Positions 32,683 through 38,709 of a stretch of DNA of 38,709 nt are shown piece after piece. The notes beneath the pieces are model-generated. The model was not told the origin of the DNA. It did not search any database and saw only the letters and a list, made by a program, of their open reading frames with translations. The DNA is from Luteimonas saliphila (GTDB lineage: Bacteria > Pseudomonadota > Gammaproteobacteria > Xanthomonadales > Xanthomonadaceae). The stretch covers positions 1 through 38,709 of the forward strand of contig NZ_JAETWA010000039.1 in assembly GCF_016774335.1 (NCBI RefSeq), read 5' to 3'. The position numbers and the translations under genes were made by a program. Position 1 is the stretch's first letter; each line of letters opens with the position of its first letter.

Positions 32683-33592
32683 TCGCTTCCGAAGTACGCT
32701 TTTGTTCTGATTTGCGCACGCGCATCTCGTTTTTCTTCAGCGGGCCACGCGCGCTCTCCGCGGAGCATTGCCTTGTACCGCAGATTCAGCAGCGACGCGT
32801 TCCCGAGATCCATGACCGGGTCCTGCCAGCTTGGAACCCTGATCCGGCCACGTCCGTCGTTAGCCCGCATCATCGATACCCGATTGCACCATGCGGACCC
32901 TGCAGGGATGCGAGGGCTGCTGGTGCCTGTCGATCGAGGTCCGCCAATTGTTGCCGGGCCAGCATCGCCGCCTGGCCTCGCTTGGCCTCGCCAAGTCTGG
33001 CAGGCCAGTCAGGCCAAGTGCCGGCACTCGTCAAAGACTTGCAGAGCCACCAAGTGTAGTGTTGACCAAGTCTCACAGCCTGACCGGCGGGTGGCGTCGT
33101 CCGTACAGTCCTTGAACACCGGATTCCGGCCCGGCGGACGCGGGATGGCGCTCCACCCACCCCTGCCCGCTCGTCCACCCGCGCGACTTCGGTCCCCCGT
33201 CGCAGAGGGCGTCCTGAGGGCCACGCCCTAACGGGCGTGTAATCGGGAACCATCCAAGTACCATGCGGCGGAGCTTACGGGTCGCGCTCTTACAGCTCGA
33301 GACGGCAGCCCAGTGGCCGCCCCTCCGGGTTGCAGCCGCGTCGCGCTCGCTCCCCGGCAAGGCGCTGGCGAGGTCGGCTGGCCAGCCGTGCCGGCCGGTC
33401 CCTAGTCGCACCCTCGATAACGCTCCCTAATCCACCCCGCGCGCCTCGTGCTGGCCATGCTCCAAGCAAGACACTCGGCCACACCACGCATTTCTGCAGC
33501 TCGGCCAAGGTTCGAAGGCCAGCTAGGGGTTCTTGGCCGGACCAGCAGCGTTAGGGGCGTGGCGAAAGGCGAACAGAACGAACTCGCCAGCG
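32683..33592. other. About 900 bases without an intact gene
   Basis: No intact gene is visible. On the minus strand two coding-like tails overlap at ATGA near 32871-32873. One ends AALASLQGPHGAIGYR. The other starts MMRANDGRGRIRVPSWQDPV and runs into the propeller gene without a clear end. They could be relics of the decayed element at 33593-35167. Further right (33240-33540) the sequence is GC-rich with no recognisable repeat or RNA. Confidence 0.4.
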
Positions 33593-33829
33593 CTAGCTCT
33601 CGCTCAGGATCATTCCGTTGTCTTGTGCCCAGGCGAAGATCTTCAGCCCGCTTTTGACGTGCTTGGCGATCTCGTGCTTGACGGCATCGACGCACGGCAA
33701 TGGTTGGGTTTCGATCTGTTTGGCGCCTTCGAGGTACACCACCCCTATTCATCGGCCGCCACTGGCCGGCTGCAGATGGAGCTCTCCCGGAGAGTCGAAC
33801 ACGGCGTCGTTTAGAGACTCAATGCTCAT
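33593..33829 (-). pseudogene. Small gene of a mobile element interrupted by an in-frame stop
   Basis: From ATG 33829 the frame reads MSIESLNDAVFDSPGELHLQ, then PASGGR, and meets TGA. It continues in the same frame with IGVVYLEGAKQIETQPLPCV and IAKHVKSGLKIFAWAQDNGM to a TAG at 33593. Both parts look coding, and one change from TGG (Trp) to TGA would explain the stop. It lies 33 bases past the MobC-like gene end and on the same strand. The downstream part could instead be a separate 48-residue gene from GTG 33739. Confidence 0.5.
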
Positions 33830-33862
33830 GTCCTGCCCCGTCTTTGGCTTTGGGGTTCCTGG

Positions 33863-34227
33863 TCAAAGCCCCAGCTTGAAAACCGGAGCTAACATCTGCG
33901 ACAGGGTGTCGATTTGCTCGCCGGTAAGTGAAGCACGCACTTGCTTTGCAATTCGGTCCCGTTGCCGCTTCGGTGACTCGACTGGCTCGCTCGCGCCTTC
34001 TCTCTCTCTGACTGGCCGACTTGGGCGCGCTCTGCAGACATCGCTGCAGCAGCCACTTCGTTCAGCAGGAAAAGAATCACCTCCTCCTCAGCTCCGGATT
34101 CGGCAAGGACGCGCTCGCGAATGTAGTCGGCCAGTGATTGGCCGCCGATACCCGCGAGCCGGACAAGCTTGCGCTTCTCCTCGCGGGTGAAAGTGACCGC
34201 GACCGTTTCGTTCTGGGCGTCAGCCAT
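33863..34227 (-). pseudogene. Ribbon-helix-helix MobC-like gene, frameshifted in a GA repeat
   Basis: The N-terminal part (TVAVTFTREEKRKLVRLAGI, SLADYIRERVL) is a ribbon-helix-helix fold like that of MobC-type relaxosome or CopG-type proteins. After AERAQVGQSERE the open frame loses sense. A shift within the repeat at 33999-34009 restores a coding-like end: EGASEPVESPKRQRDRIAKQ, then VRASLTGEQIDTLSQMLAPV and a stop at 33863. Deleting one GA unit would repair the frame. The gene is read leftward behind the XRE-like fragment, consistent with a mobilisation operon. Confidence 0.55.
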
Positions 34228-34281
34228 ACGTAACGTCCATCCACTACGTAGCTGGCCACCGCGAACAAGGCGACTGAATCG

Positions 34282-34512
34282 TCACTTCCCGGGTTCCGTA
34301 GCCTGTTCTGCCAGTTTCACCAGGTCACGCTTCTGCGTCTTGCTCAGACTGTTCCAGCGCATCAGCAGCTTGGCCAGCATCTCGTCTTCGGTATACAAGA
34401 ACGCAGCGGGGACATTCAAGGCTTCTTTACGGGCCTCGGCCAGTCTCCTGACAAAGATCGGACGCGATTTCTCGGACACTGGGCCTACAGTTGGAACCGT
34501 AGGATGGCGCAA
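34282..34512 (-). pseudogene. C-terminal fragment of an XRE-type regulator
   Basis: The readable part (RPIFVRRLAEARKEALNVPA, AFLYTEDEMLAKLLMRWNSL, then SKTQKRDLVKLAEQA) matches the end of XRE-family repressors after their helix-turn-helix (a LAEALxVPxAxLY-TEDE pattern). The helix-turn-helix itself is missing, and a TGA stop lies just upstream of the first usable codon (TTG 34512). It ends 54 bases before the MobC-like gene. It is either a truncated repressor or a gene broken by a frameshift further upstream. The stretch 34513-34805 holds no recognisable gene. Confidence 0.45.
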
Positions 34513-34805
34513 GCGTCAGCTCGCGTGGGAACTGATGCGTGCGCGGCCTGCCGATTTGTCTCCGGGCTGGAACAGGTTGTCCTCCCACGTTCAAGACATG
34601 ATTTTGCGCCGATAACACTTTTTTAACTATCCGCGGGTGGGCAGGCCCTTGGCTTGCTCCGTAACCATGGCGCGGGGTTCAGCCATGCTCCTTAACCGCG
34701 GCGCGTTCCGGCACTTCGAAGCGCATGGGAGGGGAGGGCCCGGGAAACATCTTCTATTGTTTCAGTACGTTAGACGGGCCGATCTCTTGGCGCCTGGTTA
34801 AGGGG

Positions 34806-35167
34806 TCACCGACACAAGTTGGCTTGATCGATCAGCTCACGCAGCGATCTCTCGGCAGCGGACGATTGGTGGGAGGCCGCGTCTTCGACCTGCATCCGAC
34901 CCAGCACCACCAGCTTCTCGGAGGATCCTCGGCAGGCGCTTCGTCCCCGCCCTTCCCCGCCATCGCCTCGATGGCCTGCTGCGCCGGAACGGACACGAGC
35001 CGCGGACGATCCAGCGCCATGCCCGGGCGACAGACGCCGTCGAGCTGGGGATCGCGCACTCCATGCGAACCGCTTTCGAGAGCACATCCATACAAATCGC
35101 CACACGAAACCGCAATCGCTTCGCGCCTCGGCTGGTAGACACTCGATGCCAAGGCTGTGACTGGCAT
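34806..35167 (-). pseudogene. Frameshifted remnant of an unknown gene
   Basis: ATG 35167 starts MPVTALASSVYQPRREAIAV, then SCGDLYGCALESGSHGVRDP and LVSVPAQQAIEAMAGKGGDE, all coding-like. Near 34919-34925 the sense moves to another frame: SSEKLVVLGRMQVEDAASHQ, then SSAAERSLRELIDQANLCR and a stop at 34806. The combined product would be about 120 residues. No family is recognised, but the strand and neighbourhood suggest a gene from the same decayed mobile element. Confidence 0.45.
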
Positions 35168-35334
35168 GTTCGCCCCCAACCAATGACCATGATCAGTCCC
35201 GCCGCATGATCGCCAGGACCGGCCTCGCCGCTCGCTGCACCCACAGCACGGTGTTCCCGTTGCAGAAGAACCCATGAAGTGTCGAATCCATGCGGGCATG
35301 GACGCGGGGAGCCGGCATTCACCGGAGATCCCGG

Positions 35335-35946
35335 ATGAGCGAGACCACCACCGCCTCCGAGCCTGCGTCGAAGAAACGCACGGAGTGGAATGCGGTCGCC
35401 GCCGTGATCGCGGCGTTGATCGGCCTGCTCGCGCTTGGCGTGTCGGGCTACACGGCGCTGCTGCAGCGCGAGCAGGTGCGCGCCGAGGTCTGGCCGTACC
35501 TGCAGCCCGCGATCACGATCGACCAGGGCAGCCTGGCGATCAGCATCGAAAACAAGGGCGTCGGCCCGGCCTTGGTGGGCGGCCTGCGTGTCTACGTCGA
35601 CGGACAACCGCAGCGCAATTGGCCGCGCGTATTCGATGCGCTGGGCCTGTCCGACCTGAGGGATACGCGAGCATCCACCGTCAACGGTATCGTCATCGCC
35701 CCGGGTGAGAAGATCCAGCAGATCGGGTTCGATGATGCGGCGGATTTCCAGCGCCTGCTCGTTCAGTATCCGCGCATGGCGCTGGCGCTGTGCTACTGCT
35801 CCACGCTGGGGGATTGCTGGCTCCTGGACGAGCGCGAGCGCCGGCCGGAGCATCGCCGCACGCAGGTCGACGCCTGTCCGGCACGGGGCCCGCACGACTT
35901 CATCGACAACGAGCTGGTACCGCCGACGACGGCGGGAGACGGATGA
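35335..35946 (+). CDS. Membrane-anchored protein, unknown, 203 residues
   Basis: A polar start (MSETTTASEPASKKRTEW) leads to one membrane span (NAVAAVIAALIGLLALGVSG) and an extracytoplasmic domain of mixed beta character (WPYLQPAITIDQGSLAISIE, NKGVGPALVGGLRVYVDGQ). The NKGVGPA pattern resembles immunoglobulin-like or CARDB-like folds. Two cysteines lie in LCYCSTLGDCW. GGAGATCCCGG precedes the ATG. It is an isolated rightward gene converging with the large regulator. No named family was recognised. Confidence 0.65.
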   Translation: MSETTTASEPASKKRTEWNAVAAVIAALIGLLALGVSGYTALLQREQVRAEVWPYLQPAITIDQGSLAISIENKGVGPALVGGLRVYVDGQPQRNWPRVFDALGLSDLRDTRASTVNGIVIAPGEKIQQIGFDDAADFQRLLVQYPRMALALCYCSTLGDCWLLDERERRPEHRRTQVDACPARGPHDFIDNELVPPTTAGDG

Positions 35947-36016
35947 GACCGCACGGCCGATCGCCCGGACGCGCACGCGGGCGTGGCGCGGTCGATTTCC
36001 GCTCGCGTCCATCGTG

Positions 36017-38709
36017 TCAGGGAAGCTTCAGGTCCTTGATCTGCCGGCGGGAGGTGATGGCCAGCTTGTGGAAGATGCTGCGCAGGTGGGCTTCGATCGT
36101 GCGGGGGCTCAGGACCAGCTGGGCGCCGACTTCCCGGTTCGTCGCCCCCGTGGCGACCAACCGTGCGATGTGCAGTTCCTGGTCGGTGAGTGCATCGGTC
36201 GGCTGGGCAGTCCGTTTGCGCGGTTTCTCGCCAGTGGCCCGCAGCTCGCGGGCGGCACGTTCGGCAAACGCCTCCACCCCCATGGCTGAGAGCAGCTCGT
36301 GTGCCGTCCCGAGCTGCTCACGCGCATCCCGGCGGCGGCCTTCGCGGCGCAGCCACTCCCCATAGACGAGGTGGGCGCGCGCGAGGTGGGTGGCCATCCG
36401 GCAGTTTCCGAGACGCTCGATCGCCTCGCGGTAGTGCTCCTCGGCGCCCGGCCCGGTGCTGGTCAGCGCCCTCGAGCGCGCCGCCATCCCGAGCGCCCAC
36501 GGGGTGCCGCTGGCGTTGGCTCGCGAGGTCAACCGGTCCAGCGCGGCAGCGGCACGCTTCGGTTGGCCTGCGCGGACGGCCGCCTCGATCAGCTCGGGCA
36601 GCGCAATGTTGCTGTGCGCCAGCTCGTCGGACTCGGACAGCGGGGCAACGGCAACCAGGGCGCTGCCATAGTTGCCCAGCCCGTTGTGCAGGCAGGCGAG
36701 CGAAGTTTCGGCGCTGCTGACCGTGAGGCCCTCCCCCCGCGCCTTTGCCTCCGCGATTCTTGTCGCGAAGAGCTCTGACGTCCCCTGCTCCCGGCCACGC
36801 CAGGCAGCCAGCACGAGCCTCGAGTTGGGGAGCGGTGGAGCACCTGTTGCCCGCGTGATCGCATCCTCTTCCGCGAACAGCTCCGAGGCCCGGGTGAGCT
36901 CGCCGGTGATCACCAGCACCAGGGCCAGGGCATTGAGTGCGGCGGGAAGCGTAGCCAGCGCGCCGGCTTCGCGGGCGACCCGGACCGCGCGGCTGGCCAG
37001 CACGTACATCGACTCGTCGTCCCACAGCATGGTCCCGACATGGCAGGCAAGCCACAGCCAGCATCCATTGTCGTCGTGCGCACCGGAGGCGTCATCGCGC
37101 AACGAAGCGAGAGCGCGTTGCAGTTGGGGCACGCTCGCTTGGTACCCTTGCGTGAATCTCGTGACCAGTCCGTCCAGCAGGAGATCGACCGGTCGCGGCG
37201 GCGTGGGCGGTGGAGGCGCGTTCCGGGCCGCCTCGGCCACCTCCGGCAACCCGCGGCCGGGTGCCAGGCGACCGGCGTGGAATGACGCCTCCAGCGCGTG
37301 CAGGTAGGTCTCGCGCGAGAGCGCGCCATCCAGCGGAGCGAGCGTCCTCGCGGCACCAATGAGCATTCCCGGCGCCTCGCGCCCGCGCGTCAGGTGGAAA
37401 GCGATCTGGGCACGCAGCAACTCGAGGCGGGCGCATTGCAGCGCATCCAGCGGCCCTGCCTCCGCGACCGCGAGCAACGCCATGGCGGCTTCGGGCGCAC
37501 CGGCGTCGTGCCTGGCGTGCGCGGCTTCGAGTGCGCGGGTCGCACGGCGGGCAGGGTCAGGCGTCAGCATGGCCGCCTGCTCCATGAACGCGGCCGCCGC
37601 CGCCAATCCACCGCGGGCACGTGCACGTCCGGCCGTGTGCTCCAGCTCCGTGGCGGCTTCCTCGTCGGTGCCCAGCACCGCCTGCGCCCGGTGCCAGGCA
37701 CGACGGTCGGGATCGAACTGGGGGTCGGTGACGGCGGCCAGCACCCTGTGCGCACGGCGCTGGTCGGGTGGTGTCGCGGCCGCATAGACCGCCGATCGTA
37801 CGAGTGGATGACGGAACCGCACCCGGGTGTCGATCTCGACCAACCCGGCGGTCTTCGCGGGCACCATCATTTCACGGGCAATGCCCAGGTGCGCGGCGGC
37901 CTGCCAGAACAGAGCCACGTCACCGGTCGGGTCGGCCGCGGCGACCAGGAGCAGCAATTGCGTGTCGGCAGGCAGGCTGCCAGAGCGCTGCTGGAAGCTG
38001 TCCTGGATACGACGCGGCACGCTCAGAACGCTGGGCAACTCGAACCCGCCGGCCAGCAGTGATGGCAGTGCGCCCTTCGGCAGTTCCAGCAGCGCCAGGG
38101 GGTTGCCACGCGCCTCGGCGACGATCCGGTCGCGCACCGCGTTGTCGAGCGGTGCGCCGACGGCAGCGGCCAGCAGCGCCCGTGCATCCTTCTGTCCGAG
38201 CCCGTCCAGCCGCAGTTCGGGCAAGTCGACGAAGGCGCTGACATCGCGATCGGTCGGGTCGCGCAGCGCGAACACCAACGCGATCCGATCGGCCACCAGT
38301 CGCCGCGCCACGAACGCAAGGACCTGCGCGGACGCCTGATCCAACCATTGTGCATCCTCGACAAGGCACAGCAGCGGGCCGTCCTCGGCCACCTCGGCCA
38401 ACAGGTTGAGGGTCGCCAACCCGACCAGGAACCGGTCCGGCGCAGCGCCGTCGCGCATGCCGAACGCCACGCCCAAGGCACTCTGCTGCGGGTCGGGCAG
38501 CGCGCCGGCCCTGTCCAGCAGCGGCGCGCACAACTGGTGGAGGCCCGCGAACGCGAACTGGGTCTCGGACTCCACTCCGGCCGCGTACTCCGCCCGAAAC
38601 CCCGATGTCGTCGCGGTGGCGCGGGCGTACTCGAGCAGCGCAGTCTTCCCGATGCCTGCTTCCCCGCGCACCACGAGCACACCGCCCTGCCCGTCCTGCG
38701 CCCGGGCCA
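36017..38709 (-). CDS. Large AAA/LuxR transcriptional regulator, 5' end outside window
   Basis: The frame is open to the right edge (GQGGVLVVRG before the first possible start), so the N-terminus is missing. It begins at Walker A GEAGIGKT, with Walker B-like LLCLVEDAQWLD. A long helical TPR-like middle region follows, and a C-terminal LuxR helix-turn-helix (DALTDQELHIARLVATGATN, REVGAQLVLSPRTIEAHLRS) ends DLKLP. This is the LAL/MalT-like class of roughly 900-residue ATP-dependent regulators, frequent in actinobacteria and also found in gammaproteobacteria. Effector and targets are not predictable. Confidence 0.9.
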   Translation of the reverse strand, partial: ARAQDGQGGVLVVRGEAGIGKTALLEYARATATTSGFRAEYAAGVESETQFAFAGLHQLCAPLLDRAGALPDPQQSALGVAFGMRDGAAPDRFLVGLATLNLLAEVAEDGPLLCLVEDAQWLDQASAQVLAFVARRLVADRIALVFALRDPTDRDVSAFVDLPELRLDGLGQKDARALLAAAVGAPLDNAVRDRIVAEARGNPLALLELPKGALPSLLAGGFELPSVLSVPRRIQDSFQQRSGSLPADTQLLLLVAAADPTGDVALFWQAAAHLGIAREMMVPAKTAGLVEIDTRVRFRHPLVRSAVYAAATPPDQRRAHRVLAAVTDPQFDPDRRAWHRAQAVLGTDEEAATELEHTAGRARARGGLAAAAAFMEQAAMLTPDPARRATRALEAAHARHDAGAPEAAMALLAVAEAGPLDALQCARLELLRAQIAFHLTRGREAPGMLIGAARTLAPLDGALSRETYLHALEASFHAGRLAPGRGLPEVAEAARNAPPPPTPPRPVDLLLDGLVTRFTQGYQASVPQLQRALASLRDDASGAHDDNGCWLWLACHVGTMLWDDESMYVLASRAVRVAREAGALATLPAALNALALVLVITGELTRASELFAEEDAITRATGAPPLPNSRLVLAAWRGREQGTSELFATRIAEAKARGEGLTVSSAETSLACLHNGLGNYGSALVAVAPLSESDELAHSNIALPELIEAAVRAGQPKRAAAALDRLTSRANASGTPWALGMAARSRALTSTGPGAEEHYREAIERLGNCRMATHLARAHLVYGEWLRREGRRRDAREQLGTAHELLSAMGVEAFAERAARELRATGEKPRKRTAQPTDALTDQELHIARLVATGATNREVGAQLVLSPRTIEAHLRSIFHKLAITSRRQIKDLKLP

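Noticed and set aside
32424..32873. Leftward frame overlapping the end of the propeller gene
   Set aside because: Its first 60 residues look coding and its ATG overlaps a preceding stop. However, it runs into the antisense of a well-supported gene with no proper end, so at most it is a relic.
36190..38340. Long rightward open frames antisense to the LuxR-type regulator
   Set aside because: They mirror GC-rich codons of the real gene and show no motif, signal or ribosome-binding site.
1..38709. CRISPR arrays, tRNA or rRNA genes, intact insertion sequences
   Set aside because: No regularly spaced repeats, no tRNA-like cloverleaf that I could identify, and no transposase motif were found by eye.

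Overview
The window is GC-rich, densely coding DNA. A filamentous-phage gene order matching the Xanthomonas Cf/Lf-type inoviruses, an almost canonical gammaproteobacterial dif site, and XapX, pirin, DoxX and Reg_prop-kinase genes point to a member of the Xanthomonadaceae or Lysobacteraceae. This is inferred from gene content, not from a marker gene. No rRNA or tRNA gene was seen.

Region 1 (1-7582) is an integrated filamentous prophage whose left end lies outside the window. It runs replication initiator, ssDNA-binding protein, small coat proteins, major coat protein with its own terminator, two tiny membrane proteins, adsorption protein, gVI-like protein and the Zot/gI assembly ATPase. After these come a TraX-family gene and one small gene. 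A leftward cluster of four small genes follows, and the element ends at a XerCD dif site (7555-7582). Its integration site implies that the window lies at or near the chromosome terminus.

Region 2 (7583-14950) starts with about 1.3 kb without an intact gene. A tight four-gene rightward operon follows (8915-14146): an alpha/beta-hydrolase probable lipoprotein, a ComEC-like metallo-beta-lactamase-fold lipoprotein, a trypsin-fold protease with H174/D223/S314, and a secreted protein with three C-terminal membrane segments. I do not recognise this combination as a described system, and it is the best candidate here for something new. A 15-base motif lies on both sides of the operon. A DUF4236-like remnant follows it.

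Region 3 (14956-23541) has a leftward pair (a membrane protein and a secreted protein with an EF-hand-like loop), a class I glutamine amidotransferase, and a split two-component system. The system consists of a NarL-type response regulator (17473) and a 1036-residue Reg_prop/Y_Y_Y sensor kinase read leftward (23541). Two exported alpha/beta hydrolases lie between them. A CCCC-N6-GGGG palindrome occurs upstream of the regulator, the first hydrolase and the kinase, with a weaker copy near the amidotransferase. It could be the regulator's operator.

Region 4 (23816-32682) is a detoxification and small-molecule set. It holds an isochorismatase-family hydrolase, DoxX, a Tat-exported YtcJ-type amidohydrolase, an MFS exporter, two XapX proteins, a LysR regulator divergent from a pirin, a second DoxX, and a secreted SMP-30-like propeller.

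Region 5 (32683-35334) is decayed DNA with fragments of a leftward mobile-element operon. These are an XRE-regulator tail, a ribbon-helix-helix MobC-like gene frameshifted in a GA repeat, a small gene with an in-frame stop, and a further frameshifted gene. The window closes with a one-pass membrane protein and the 3' part of a large AAA/LuxR regulator that runs off the right edge.
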